Shown here: in pieces, positions 22,601 through 34,589 of the stretch
How positions within the stretch are numbered: position 1 is the stretch's first letter
Layout: every line of letters starts with the position of its first letter
Source of the DNA: Actinostola sp. cb2023
Taxonomy: Eukaryota > Cnidaria > Anthozoa > Actiniaria > Actinostolidae
DNA length: 64,000 bases
Assembly (NCBI GenBank): GCA_033675265.1
Contig: JAUJYZ010001494.1
Coordinates: 586,001 to 650,000 of the forward strand
Direction: 5' to 3'
The notes under the pieces: model-generated
Told to the model about the DNA's origin: nothing
Database searches by the model: none
What the model saw: the letters and a program-made list of their open reading frames with translations, nothing else
Translations under genes and position numbers: made by a program

Positions 22601-25600
22601 TTTATGTACAACATGTACCATAGCTGCCTGTTCTTCTAGTCTGAATGTTACAACTATTTTTATACCCTAACATATCCATAGTGTTCAGCTCATCATTTAT
22701 GTACAACATGTACCATAGCAGCCTGTTCTTCTAGTCTGAATGTTACAACTATTTTTATACCCTAATCCATATCCATAGTGTCAGCTCATCATTTATGTAC
22801 AACATGTACCATAGCAGCCTGTTCTTCTAGTCTGAATGCTACAACTATTTTTATACCCTAACATATCCATAGTGTTCAGCTCATCATTTATGTACAACAT
22901 GTACCATAGCTGCCTGTTCTTCTAGTCTGAATGTTACAACTATTTTTATACCCTAACATATCCATAGTGTTCAGCTCATCATTTATGTACAACATGTACC
23001 ATAGCAGCCTGTTCTTCTAGTCTGAATGTTACAACTATTTTTATACCCTAACATATCCATAGTGTTCAGCTCATCATTTATGTACAACATGTACCATAGC
23101 AGCCTGTTCTTCTAGTCTGAATGCTACAACTATTTTTATACCCTAACATATCCATAGTGTTCAGCTCATCATTTATGTACAACATGTACCATAGCAGCCT
23201 GTTCTTCTAGTCTGAATGTTACAACTATTTTTATACCCTAACATATCCATAGTGTTCAGCTCATCATTTATGTACAACATGTACCATAGCAGCCTGTTCT
23301 TCTAGTCTGAATGTTACAACTATTTTTATACCCTAACATATCCATAGTGTTCAGCTCATCATTTATGTACAACATGTACCATAGCAGCCTGTTCTTCTAG
23401 TCTGAATGTTACAACTATTTTTATACCCTAACATATCCATAGTGTTCAGCTCATCATTTATGTACAACATGTACCATAGCTGCCTGTTCTTCTAGTCTGA
23501 ATGCTACAACTATTTTTATACCCTAACATATCCATAGTGTTCAGCTCATCATTTATGTACAACATGTACCATAGCTGCCTGTTCTTCTAGTCTGAATGTT
23601 ACAACTATTTTTATACCCTAACATATCCATAGTGTTCAGCTCATCATTTATTTGTCCTTAAGAATGAGATGTATAAGTTTTACCAGGGGCTGCTACACAT
23701 GTATATCTGTACAGTTCAAACTAGTGAACATTTTAGACTTTTTTGGAATTTGGTAAATGAGACAAAAGTGTCCAAGTATATCTATTTTGTAGAACTAGAG
23801 TAGAATAGTTAATAAACTGACTTACCAAATAAAACTTGTTGTTCAATTTTGAATCAAGTTGGCTAAACAACAACAACAACAACAGATTCCAAGTTTTTTT
23901 CAGAGTACAGAACTCTGAACTAAAATTGGTCAAAAATCAAACATTGGGCTAAATTTTCCTTGAAGACAGCCATAAAAGTGCATCTAAGGGGAGAAAGCAT
24001 GAAAAAAGTATCCATCTTTTGTTACATTATTGACATTTTCCTGTTCTATATTAGACGTTTGTCATCAGAACAGATGATCAGAAGTAAAAGAGTTCCTGCA
24101 ACAGCATCTGTTGTGATTTCATCCCACACCAGTAATGATGCCAGTTTTGATTCAAACATGAGAACAGAATTGCTATATCTCCATCCTAATACACCACAAT
24201 CTGATCAACCCGAGCCACTGCCAGCCAAACAAATTAGTAACTTGCCAGAGGTGAAAACAGATGAAAGCAAGGATGATGAGCCAGAAGGGGAAGCAAGGAG
24301 TATTGTAGGTAAATGCACAGATCTGCTTATCAACTGAGTAGAAATATTCCCTGCTGACAGAGTCTCCCGGGGAAAAGATTGGAGGAAGAAAGAAGACTCT
24401 TCCTCCATCCGTTGAATTCTCTGATCTAGCCGCCGTCCACTCTTGTGGACGGGGAAACTGGTTTAAAAACTGGTTTTTTGAATAATAATTGTTTTGCGCA
24501 TGACTAGAATAAAGTCTGCTGGCATATTTTGGAGCCCGCCAATATAAACGGTTGAATTTTCCAAATATTTGTCTGTTTGTCAATGGCCAACGGGATATGG
24601 TAAATCTCTTATTTATCAAGCGGCAATTCGAGTGGCAATGGAGAATCAGCAAGTCGTCGTCGATCATGTTTTGATTGTGTAATCGTCCCTGATTTCTGAT
24701 CAGATGAAATCGTACGAAAAGTTCGGATTAAAGTGCAGTACAAAAATTCAAGATCAGTCCGAAGGGTCGTCCGAAGGTATTGGTGAACCAAGAGACCATA
24801 ATACTAGATACGAGTCCTGAAACACTTCAAAAGTGGCATAGTAAAATCAAAACAAGAATTTTGACCTTTGATTTGTTGATTTCACGTCTTTACGTTGCGA
24901 ATAGCCTCATCTGGTATCAATCAATGTCACCCGTTGCTTAGGAATAGTAACGCATGCGCAACAGAGAATTCAACGGATAGGGGCAGAGTCTTCTTTTCTT
25001 CCTCTTCTCTTTTCCCCGGGAGAAAAGGAGACTCTGTCAGCAGGGAATAGAAATAAGAATACATACTCCTGATGGAAAGTGGCTTCAAGCTTCAATTTAT
25101 TGGACATAAAGAAGACTATTATGAAGTTTAACAGATTGAGAATCTGGCTATTCACTAAAACATTAAACATGATCATGAACAATAATTCAACCACTAGCCT
25201 AAGGTGATAGAAGAGTGTAAGTGATCTTGGATTCAAATCCAAATTCTCTTGGAGGATCTTTGAATTTCAAAGGAGAATTTAGATTTTGATCAGAAATTTA
25301 TTACACTGTTCTTGTTGACCTGTTTTACAGTGCCATGTTGGAAAGTCACTGCGTTACCACCTCCTGTCAGCCACAAAGGTGGACGATTGGGTTCTACATC
25401 GAGATCACCTGGAAGTTCATGTACAGATCCTCCAGAGGTAGAACAGCACATTTAAGTTCACATATATAGCTAATTGCATAATCGTTGTCGGGTTGAAAAT
25501 CATAAATCACAGAAGCTGAGACCGCAAGGATGGATGGGAAATCAGTTCATGAGCCACATTACATACAGATATATTCAATGTTCTCGTAGTTTTGAAGGTA

Positions 25601-28600
25601 TATGAGCTATTTAACTAAGATCCTACAAGTCTGGATAAAAAGGTCGATGATTTGATGGTGTTATTTGAGGGTTTTAATTTCCCAGAATTCCTTTTGGTCA
25701 TAGCTTTCATGATTTTCAACCCGACAACGATTATGCAATTAGCTATATATGTGCAGGTAGTAATGATTTAACTCCAGCAACAATAAATACAAACAGTTCA
25801 AATGTTCAATGTTCCCTTGATATGTTGGTCACTATTTTCCACCTGTTTACATAGAACACTGACGATGAATCTTTCTCAAAACGACACTGCAAACAAGAAG
25901 CAGAGGAAAAGAGGAGGAAAAGGTTACTGTTTATTATTAAGCTTATGGCATTGATTACAATGATAGAATCCTGGCTGAGAGTGACTATTCCTGTGCTGAG
26001 AAAAATTATTGGTAGTATCATTGTGTACGGGAACCCTCAGGGGAACGGCTATTCAAATTCGAATTAGTTTATTCAAATTCATTCGGCTAGTAGTCGTACC
26101 CTCTTCGCATTGTCTTTGTACATTTACGATAGAATATAAGAATATATTATTATAGTTTTTTGGAGATGCTAATGACACATTGTTTAAATATAACAAAAAA
26201 GGGTAGCAACCAACCGAATTGCCTTCGCGGCTTAGTTGGTTAGGTTTAGGGGAACGGTAGGGTTAGGCATTGAAGTGATCGTTTGGTGCCAGCTGTGCAT
26301 CGTTCAACTCTTGGCATCCTCGACTATTTTTTTTATAAGTGAGGAGAACCAAAATCCTCAACTTAGAAATTATTTCTAAGTCCCACTCGTGTGTTCAGAA
26401 AACCTATTACGAAGTTGGTTAACCCATACACGACGATACTACTGAATTATTACACCAAATAAAATATTATTTGTCTGTAAGACCCAATGAAAAGTGGGAT
26501 GAACTTTTCATGTGGCTACTGAGAGACTTGGTTTACAAGCATTGTGTTATTCATTACAGGTGGGACGTACAAAGATTTCGGGCCAAGCAACTGCATAAGA
26601 ATTTAGAGGAAAGGAACAGATTAAGAGAGGAGTCCAGACTAAAAGGAAGAAAGTTTAGAGGCAAAGACTGCAACTCTGATTCAGATATCCCCTTCCAGTC
26701 ATTTCTACCTTCCAAGGATGACAGTAAGCAACCTCTTATCAACTTACTGTATTTATAAGACTGCTTACCTTAAGTGTAGATCCTTGTTTGAAATACCTTG
26801 CCTTGATTTGTTTGTTCTGCTTCAGTTGTAGCTATAGAAGTGTCGGAAACTGTACCAGTTTCAGTGTTTGGATTCCCAGTTCCATTATTTCAAGTAAAGT
26901 AAGTCCATACAGAATGACTAACACACACTACATCTAACAACTCATGATTGGAAGCTGCATGGCTGCAAATTGCACCTAAATAGCTGTCTGACATAAAATG
27001 ATTGTAAAGCGCATAGAGCATGTATATGTATATACACCACTTTCAAAACCTGTTGACACCATCAAACGAAGAAACAACAAATTAAGCCAAGACGGCAGAG
27101 GACTAGCCTGCGTAGCCAGGCTCTAGGGGAAGGGAATGGGAGGGGGACAGGAAGAGGAAAAGGAGGGGGACTGGAGAGGAGGGAGAGGAGAAGGGAGAGA
27201 GCCTGCAGTCATCCATTGTTATTGTTCATGCTGCCCCCTAATTAAAAATTCACATGCTGATGTGTCTGGAAAACGTAAGCTGTCAAAGTTAACCAATCAG
27301 AACCTAGCTGAATTTGTTGACTTCCCGTTGAAGTGTCAAAACTCACACATCTCCTGCTGTTAGCCTGGCTATGCTACAAGTAAATACACTCTAAACCCTA
27401 ACGAAAACTTGCAAAATGAAGTGTGCTGTTTGTACAGTTTCAATCTCTTCAAACCATCGGCGAGACAGGAAAGAGTGGAGTTCGTTCTCTGTTGAAAGAG
27501 CGATCAAATATAGCAAACTTCAAGATAATGTTATCTAGCCTGAATAATTTGACGACCTTGATGGATAGTAAGACTCCATGTGAAGCATGAGTCTCTCTAA
27601 GTGCATATCAGTTGCACTTTCGGCAGATGCATATACAATTGGGTATTCGAGTCTTCCCGCTTCGACCTCGCGAAGGTTCTCCATCTTAGGCAGAGAGATC
27701 CATCGACTCTACCTCTTCAATTTGATCAGTTGACAATGCACTGAGAACACAAGAATGTCCAAACCTTATCTGTTCCATCATCACTAAGAGTTGAAATATT
27801 TTAAACTCCTGTACCCTGTCGGTAGGACAGCCAGTAAATATTTCCCTCGTACAGCTGCTTTATATAGCTCTCTTCTGCTTTGGCTTTACTTTAATCGTAA
27901 TACCTAACTCCAAAATTAATACTCTTCGAACTCGCACTTGCCACCATCAGCTATCTTGAATGATGAAATTTAAAACTAAAATATCTGAACTCTTTGATTG
28001 ACAGGGTTTTAGCCAATGGGTAATCAGCATTCGCCAGCGAACGCTACACACGAAAAACAACAATAGGTGACTGCAGGCTCTCCCTTCCCCCTCTCTCCGC
28101 CCCCTCTTCTCCAGTCCCTTTTCCCCTTCCCATTTTCCCCTTCCCCATTTCCCCCACCCCTCCCCCTCCTTCCCCTAGAGCCTGGCTATGCAGGCTACGG
28201 AGGACCAACTACACTCTCACTTAAGTGGACATAGTGAAAATGAAATGAAAATCCAGGAGAAAATAATGTGAATGATAATTAATATTATTACTCGGCGGGC
28301 TGCCTGTGGCAGACGCCGAGTCTTAAAATGGGCTTTTTTTCCGGTTAGAAGTGTCCAGTCTATCCCGGCCACAGGAAGTCTGGTAAGAGCGAGAGATCGA
28401 TTCGATCATAGTTCTTTGAGGTTTTGAAGTTCTTTGTCGGCTCCCCCCACCAGAATAATAGCTTCTTACTTTGAGGAGTAAAATTCATGTGTCCAGTGGT
28501 TTTCCAGTGGCAGTTTTTCAAATCGTTGGCCAAGATAAGTTTTTTTTACGGCAGCGACAAAGCAGCCACCATCTTTGACACAGGTAACCCAAACACTATG

Positions 28601-29386
28601 CCCCACCACAGGAAACCCATCCCATAGTGCTAAAATAAGGAAACAACGTTCCTCCTTCCTCCAAAAGCACCATACGCTGTTTAAAACATCAAGAAGATGG
28701 ATTGAATCTGTAATTATGCCATTAAGGTTGGAAGAACAGTTCTTGTATCCCTGTGTGCTTGGGTTATCCATTCTGAGCTGGTATTGTCGACTGTAGAAAT
28801 TCTGTAATAGGCTAAAACTACTTCTGTATGACAATAGAAATACTTTTTTAGGTTACACGTTTGCAAGGTTCATTTAACCTATTAAAATAGTTTAATTAAG
28901 AAGCCTGAGTACACGTAAGCATATTTTCGCCACTTGAGAGCTTTATAGACCCTTTTAATAAATCCCACAATGCATGATTTTCCGCGCTTGACGTCAAACT
29001 TATTCTTTTGAATTCTATTCAAAATATACAAAGACTGAAAACAATGAAGGAAAATGAATGGAACTGAAAAGAATAAATTTGACATCAAGCGCGGAAAATC
29101 ATGCATTGTGGGATTTATTAAAAGAGTCTATAGCCAGGAGTTCCAACTGATTATCCCACCCTGCCAAGTGAACGCTCAATGAGTGTCTAGTTCCTCTTAT
29201 CACATAATTGTTCTTCTCTACAGAGAGTTTGATGTACCCTGGTTCAGTCTGAACAGACGAGAATTACAAGAACGAGCAACCAAAATCAGAGGAATGAGTG
29301 GGCGTGGTAGAGGAAGAGGGAGGGGAAGAGGGAGAGGAAGGGGGAGAGGGAGAGGGAGAGGGAGAGGAAGGAGTAACCTTTTATGA
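19621..29386 (+). CDS. MSL1: MSL1, male-specific lethal 1 scaffold
   Basis: Dimeric scaffold of the MSL complex that acetylates histone H4 K16 through MOF. Eight exons with matching phases: 19621-20019, 21009-21127, 24055-24308, 25331-25437, 25855-25922, 26560-26723, 26826-26898, 29224-29386; 448 aa. The MSL1 coiled coil that pairs with MSL2 spans residues 97-145 (HLRQLLLLHLELI, then MERRM). The PEHE region that binds MOF and MSL3 covers exons 4-8: VPCWKV, SFSKRHCKQEAEEKRRKRWD, VSVFGFPVPLF and VPWF in the family order. Start: ATG 19621 has G at -3 and +4; in-frame ATGs at 19477, 19555 and 19615 are alternatives. Odd: the protein ends in a run of about 13 GR dipeptides rather than a usual MSL1 tail, encoded by a GGGAGA simple repeat. 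Shorter than vertebrate MSL1, mainly between the coiled coil and PEHE. Confidence 0.95.
20409..20634. mobile_element. MITE family A, copy 2
   Basis: Second copy of the 778-1050 element, in MSL1 intron 1. Ends are ATATGGGAGGTTTTA and TAAAGCCTCCCATAT, and the body matches closely with an internal deletion relative to copy 1. Confidence 0.9.
21366..23652. repeat. 95-bp satellite, about 24 copies
   Basis: Head-to-tail units of 95 bp (words GTACAACATGTACCATAGCA, GTTCTTCTAGTCTGAATG, TATACCCTAACATATCCATA) filling most of MSL1 intron 2. Copies differ at a few diagnostic sites (GCAGCC or GCTGCC, TGTTAC or TGCTAC) and rare indels near 22050, 22270 and 22770, implying recent homogenisation. The unit contains a GTACAACATGTAC inverted word. 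Confidence 0.98.
24347..25047. mobile_element. TIR transposon carrying RecQ fragment, 8-bp TSD
   Basis: A 701-bp element in MSL1 intron 3 with ends TTCCCTGCTGACAGAGTCTC and its complement, flanked by the 8-bp duplication TAGAAATA (24339-24346, 25048-25055). Imperfect TIR pairing continues for over 90 bp, to CAGAGAATTCAACGG. The centre encodes a broken piece of a RecQ-type helicase. No transposase is present. An 8-bp duplication is seen in hAT, P and Zisupton-type elements; the terminal sequence does not let me choose. Confidence 0.88.
24566..24800 (+). pseudogene. RecQ-like DNA helicase fragment
   Basis: From 24587 the frame reads a Walker A motif, PTGYGKSLIYQAA, then MENQQVVV, a stop (TAA at 24680-24682), and then SLISDQMKSYEKFGLKCS, the RecQ motif Ia-Ib region (S-L-I-x-D-Q-M). 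The preceding FVCL is out of frame by one base, so there is at least one frameshift and one stop. RecQ helicases are about 600 aa or longer; only some 70 codons remain. It lies wholly inside the TIR element 24347-25047, so it is either captured host sequence or the decayed cargo of a larger autonomous transposon. Confidence 0.82.
25460..25754. mobile_element. MITE in MSL1 intron 4 with 45-bp TIRs
   Basis: CACATATATAGCTAATTGCA at the left is exactly mirrored at the right (ends TAGCTATATATGTG), with pairing through ATAATCGTTGTCGGGTTGAA. About 295 bp, non-coding. Confidence 0.88.
27104..28197. mobile_element. 1.1-kb foldback in MSL1 intron 7
   Basis: Left end TAGCCTGCGTAGCCAGGCTC then a GGGAAGGG-rich arm; right end mirrors it (GAGCCTGGCTATGCAGGCTA) with a CCCCTTCCCC arm. 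Inner arm ends are GAGAGCCTGCAGTCA and TGACTGCAGGCTCTC. The 0.8-kb centre has no coding sequence. The purine-rich arms and an AGGCTCTCC word recur in the foldback at 51067-53217. Confidence 0.82.
28943..29132. mobile_element. MITE TATAGACCCTTTTAATAAAT
   Basis: 190-bp palindromic element in MSL1 intron 7. The left arm TAATAAATCCCACAATGCAT and GATTTTCCGCGCTTGACGTC is repeated inverted at the right, ending AAGAGTCTATA. TA lies at both outer ends. Confidence 0.85.
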
Positions 29387-32300
29387 TAAATATGTTTTCT
29401 AGTTTTTTGTTAAAGTTTGTTTGTTAAAGATGTGTTATTTGTTATAAAAACTCTTATGTTTCTTATTGAAATGTATGTACTATGGAAAATTCAGGGTTTG
29501 TAGATATATCAGTAATGCCACTGTTACCAATTTCTGAAAAGGATTTTAATTTCAACACATAGATTATGAACTCAAATTTTCTTGTCCTAAAGCACATGCT
29601 AGAATTCCCTTGTACATAATGGGTTGATTGAAGTGACAGATAGTTCTTCCTTAGCTTTTCATAGGACAACCTTCTCCACATGTGAAAAATCATTTTCCTA
29701 GCATTAACAAACAAGATAGACCTCTTAGTGGGGGATTCTATATTGTGGGCATTACTATTTTGTTTGCCAACTGTTGGAGAGATCTAGACGGTGCTTGTGG
29801 ACTATATTTTGATGATGTGCTACTGTTAGTACGTACATGCAGGGTCGTAGCCGCCAGTACGGTTGGTCCAGTTTCAACCAGACCACTTTTCGAATCAAAC
29901 AGTTTCCAATTATTTAAATATTTAATTGTTCGGATATTTTTTTATGACAAACAAAGTTTGAAAACAGGACCACTCAAAAACTGCCGGCTATATGGCCCTG
30001 ACATGTAGTCAACTGATATATAAATTATTTTCATTTTAGTCATAATAATATTGCCAATAGATTTTCAATAGAAATTCTTTACATGTAGATACTGAATGTT
30101 GGAAGAATGTTACATTGCAATGAAGTTGGTCCTTTTGGGAAGTTAGAAATAAATGCCAAAAAATATTCTTTGGTGTCCTTCGTCACTGCTTTGAGATATT
30201 TGAGAGACAAAAGGCTCATTTGCACATGAAAAAAAGGAACAACACATATGTTCACATAGATATTACCCTAACTATCTCCCCCTTCCCAGTTTTGACAATG
30301 GTTTCTTTAGCTTCCTGGGAAATATTTTTCTCAAACTCATTAATTATTCATGAGATAACCAGCCAATCAAATGCACATAATAATACCACGTGATGTACTT
30401 TGAAACTAGGGAAAGTACTGGCAATAGTAACTGGAAATTTTTTTAAGTAACTGGAAAAAAAGTATTCCAGTTACTGGAAAAATTTCCAGTTACTCTCCCC
30501 AGTACTTATTAGGGACATTAGAACTAATCGTCCCTCATGACTATACATGAGTTGTTATCCCTCATATAACAATCATCGGGACCTTGAACAGAGTAAGAGG
30601 TAATACCACTGTCCGAATTCGCTTGAATCTGAAAGCAGGCTCTACTCCATGCTACTCGAAGAGTCCAACACGTGGGATACGATGTCTTCGACTATGCATG
30701 AGCAGAGCATATGCAAAGACCCAAATTCTTGCTTGGAAACCCCGTCTAGTCCTCATTCTCGGCTATATCAAATACTGGAAAGAGTGTTTCATCCAATATC
30801 CAAACAACTCGAAGTTGGTTAAAAATACACAGGCTGTGCCTCGTTATTTCAACACACTTCTCGGTGTTTGGATATCGGATGAAACACTTTCTCGTGCTTG
30901 ATCTATTACTTACCATTGGCAATCACAACCTTTTGATGTGTCAAGATTATTAAAAAGTCCCATTCACACGCACTATTGCCAAATTAAGTCTACAACCATG
31001 CAGTTGCATAGCTGAGATATAAGTCCATCATACCTTGGTGTTTTGATGCTACAGTGATAATCCTTCATGTGCTGCTGCCTCAGTTTACCATGCATTCTCA
31101 CTTACGTCGCCTCAGAAGCAATGGTTGGGCTGCCTGTGGTTGCGCCCAAGGCTTCATGAAGGTTAAAGATGGGGAACCATTCACACCAGTTAATGACTTG
31201 GTTTCAACGAACTGTCAAAAGTCCTTCAATGTCATTATTTTCCTTCACAATGACACAGAGGCAAACACTGCCCTCCATGGCCATGTGCTATCAAGCAGAG
31301 ATAATTCTGTTGAATAGGTGCAATTCAGCTGATGAAAATTAGAGACCAGAAATGACATTTCTAGAAAAGAAAGGCTGGCAGACTTCAAAGGGTTTGACAA
31401 AGAAGCCATCATGAGGTTGAGTAGGTCCATCATGACATTGACCATGCACAATGTAATGTTTATTGACTGAGTGGCCATGTTATATATATCAGGTATAAAG
31501 ATCTGAGCAAACCTTTGATCTGAGCTAAAGATCTTTAGACCCAACATAAACTGGAACACAGACACAAATTCTATAAACAGCTTCCAAAACCCATCATTTA
31601 TGAATTTAAACTGACATTTTAATAAGTTCCAATTGAAAAAGTTTTAAAGAAAATCACAAATTTGTAGGTAAGAGATGTCTTTTACATTGTGATCATGTGT
31701 ACTGAACACCACAACTCATCTCACATTGGAAAGATATCTTGAACTGTGACAATGATGCCACGAGAGCTCACAAGGGGCTTTCAAAACTTGTGTCAGTTCT
31801 GTGCAAAGTCAATGATCTGACACTTATTGAGACTGTGTAAGTGGTCTGTAGAAAGGTCCATGCATCTGACCAAATGGACAGCACCCATTGACCTAATGGC
31901 TCATAAATTATTAATGAGTTTTAGAACTTTTGTTTTAGATCTCTATGGCTAGTGACTACTGTAGACCCTTGGGTTTTATTGGCTGGACTTTTGATATATG
32001 CTTGTGCACAGTCATCGTAGGACAATAATATTACTGCAATTCTCAGTGTTATGCAAACTCAGACATTTAGTAAGCAGTTGGCTTGTAATTTGGTTTTTCA
32101 CTTCAGTCAATCAACATAAAAAATCAGTAAACTTAAAAATAAAAGTCAGAAGACCCACCAAATTAAATGGAAACCAAATATGATTTTGAGCTAAATTATG
32201 GATCATTGGTCGAAGAATGTATTGCTTACAGCTTTGAAATTGTTTGAGTTTTGAATTTGATTGACAAGCGAAAAAACAAGTTCCAGCCGACTGTTTGAAT

Positions 32301-32500
32301 GTCTGAATTCGTATAATACTGAGAACCGCAGTAAGACTGGGTACGAGTCTGGGCATATTTGCTGCCGCAGCAAGCAAGCCTGAAGCGAGCGAGCAAGGCA
32401 GCTCTCTAATCGACATATATAAACAATATATAGGGGTCTTTTGGGCATTTTGTTTGCAAAACGCAAGGAATTGTGGTTAACGGCAAGGTCAAAGGTGCAA
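29387..32500. other. Intergenic, no gene recognised
   Basis: 3' flank of MSL1 (a possible AATAAA near 30147) followed by non-coding DNA. Structures seen: an inverted element at 29840-30000 (CAGGGTCGTAGCCG ... CCGGCTATATGGCCCTG) and a hairpin at 30782-30889 (GAGTGTTTCATCCAATATCC ... GGATATCGGATGAAACACTT). A CCACAGG-type motif lies at about 31127. A 106-codon minus-strand frame at 31245-31565 has no recognisable domain or splice context. Confidence 0.5.
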
Positions 32501-32518
32501 GGCAGGCTGGTTAACGCG

Positions 32519-32640
32519 CAAATATAATAATAATAATAATAAATATTTATAAAGCGCTCATAGCGAAAGTTCTGAGCGCTGAATACAAAGATATATAAAA
32601 AAAATATATATATAAAAATAAAAAGTGAAATATCTGAATG
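32519..32640. repeat. ATA repeat and AAGCGCTCATAGCG hairpin
   Basis: (AAT)n tract followed by ATTTATAAAGCGCTCATAGCG and GTTCTGAGCGCTGAATAC, a short GAGCGCT inverted repeat, then an ATATAT tract. It resembles tails of old SINE or MITE copies; family not identified. Confidence 0.4.
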
Positions 32641-33404
32641 CACAGAGACCACAATGCAAGGAGTCGCTAACACACATGCACAACCTTTCCCCCCAGAAGC
32701 AAATTTCGACGACATATAATAAGTATAAGCAAGAACGTTATACAATTCTTTTTGTCGTGAATATCATTTGGGATTTTTGTAAAGAAATCCGCTAATTATT
32801 CTCAAAACTATTTTAACCAATCACAGTTATCCATTCCCACGCCTGAAATGAACAAGAACGTGTGAACACCTTACTCTGATTGGTTAATGTCAAATCGGCT
32901 CATGCATTCCTGTCAAGATTGGAACATTCAATTTGTTTTTCGAAATTATTCGATCTTATTGTAAATTTTAAAAATGACCTTGATATAAGACTGAAAGAGG
33001 ACGTTTGGAGAATATTTAACGAAAAAAACCTAATAGACGTATCATTTACATAATTTGACTGAAACAATTACTTCTGGACTACAAAATTGTTGCCCATCTT
33101 TGATGACATGCTCCTCATAACAATGCATTCAACACATTATGTCCACATTTCCGGCATAACATTTTATGTGGCAGCATTCACTGCCATAAAGGTAGACTAG
33201 TTGAAGAACTAGGCTGGTGGATTGATAAAGAAGGAGCATCAAACAGTCAATAAGCCTTTTTTTTCAAGTGCACGGTATCCAAATCCTTCAATTTGATTGG
33301 TTTGCTGTGTGGGCCGTATTTTCCTATCTCTGCCCTAGGTCCACGGTATCCATTTTGCAAGTGCTTATTCAGTCAATGTTGTCGAGGGAAAAAAAAAAAG
33401 TTCT

Positions 33405-33530
33405 TTACCGACTTTAGGTCGGTCCGTATAGTGAAAAACTGTGCCCTCGGTCTTGAAAGTGCTGACCTCGGGCCAGCACTTTCAAGACCTTGGGCACAGT
33501 TTTTCACTATACGGACCTCCCAGTCGGTAA
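33405..33530. mobile_element. Hairpin MITE TTACCGACTTTAGGTCGGTC
   Basis: Near-perfect foldback: CCGTATAGTGAAAAACTGTG and TCTTGAAAGTGCTGACCTC on the left arm, their complements on the right. The core GTGAAAAACTGTGCCCTCGG relates it to the hairpin at 60922-61058 (GGGAAAAACTGTGCCCTCAG). Confidence 0.85.
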
Positions 33531-33905
33531 GTAACCTATATTTATTATATGATGCACGATTTTCGAGTGCAAATAAAGGCCAAAACGAGTGCAAATATGT
33601 GAGCGTATTACATGGTTTACAAACCGGCTTGAACCAGTTTTGTTTTTCATCGGAGAAAAGAAAACACACTAAAAACAACAGAAAAGTACTTCTAAAGTTA
33701 AAAGGGAAACACACAACAAGTTTTTAATGATATCTGTGTAGAAAATAAGAACAAATCACCAATATTTTTGGTGAAAAAAGAGAGAAAAGCGAACAAAAAA
33801 TCTCTTGAACGCCAGCTCGATGGCATAGCAATTGTGTGAGCATTTCACAAACAAAACACAAAAACAACATATGTACGCTAACAAATAAGTAAAGAAAGAA
33901 AAAAA

Positions 33906-34049
33906 GGATGTTATCACATGGGAAGTTGTGTGATACGGCTGGATATTTTTACTCGTCTGTTTGTATTTTGACTCGCCTACAGCTCGTCAAAATACGGCTA
34001 GACTCATAACAATATCCAGTCGTATCACACAACTTCCCATGTAATAACC
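33906..34049. mobile_element. Hairpin MITE, ACGGCTGGATA family copy 3
   Basis: Foldback with GATGTTATCACATGGGAAG arms and a TGATACGGCTGGATATTTTT stem. Same family as 1541-1683 and 2159-2256. Confidence 0.8.
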
Positions 34050-34589
34050 TTTTAATACAAGTCCTCAACAGTTCAATACTTTAGTTATAAATTAAACATT
34101 TAATGAGACTTTATGTGCACATTTATTACTAACAGAGGACTAATGCTTACAGAAAAAGAGTCTGTCGATCAGCGAACAATCAAAGCTGCATTGAATACCA
34201 GTAGTCTATAAATGTCTTTACATCTGATATTTGCTGTAAGTCAAAAGCAAATAATATAATATGGCAGTACTTTAGTCTTCACTGTTGGCGCATTAAAAAA
34301 TAAAACTACTGATCGGACATACATTTTTGGCATGATAACTGGAACAATATACACAATAACTCCAATGTAGTACAGCTTGTAAATAAACTAAAAACAGCTA
34401 TATAACACTTGGGTATTGAGATCTATTAAAGTCTACAAAATACATACGTATAAAATGATTGTATTATACTGGTAGGTGTGATTGATCAATGTGACCTATA
34501 GATATCAAGGTATTTACTGCAGATTACACTAGATACAAGAGAGGTAGCTAAGGAAACTCAAGAGCTCTAGGTAGCTAGGAAACTATGAT

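Noticed and set aside
21366..23652. CRISPR-like regular array
   Set aside because: Whole 95-bp units are repeated with no unique spacers, in an intron of an animal gene; it is a satellite.
30584..30901. 105-codon plus-strand frame
   Set aside because: Its second half runs through a hairpin MITE (30782-30889); the remainder has no recognisable similarity.
31245..31565. 106-codon minus-strand frame in the MSL1-SUMO interval
   Set aside because: No domain, no splice-site support, hydrophobic composition as expected by chance in AT-rich DNA.
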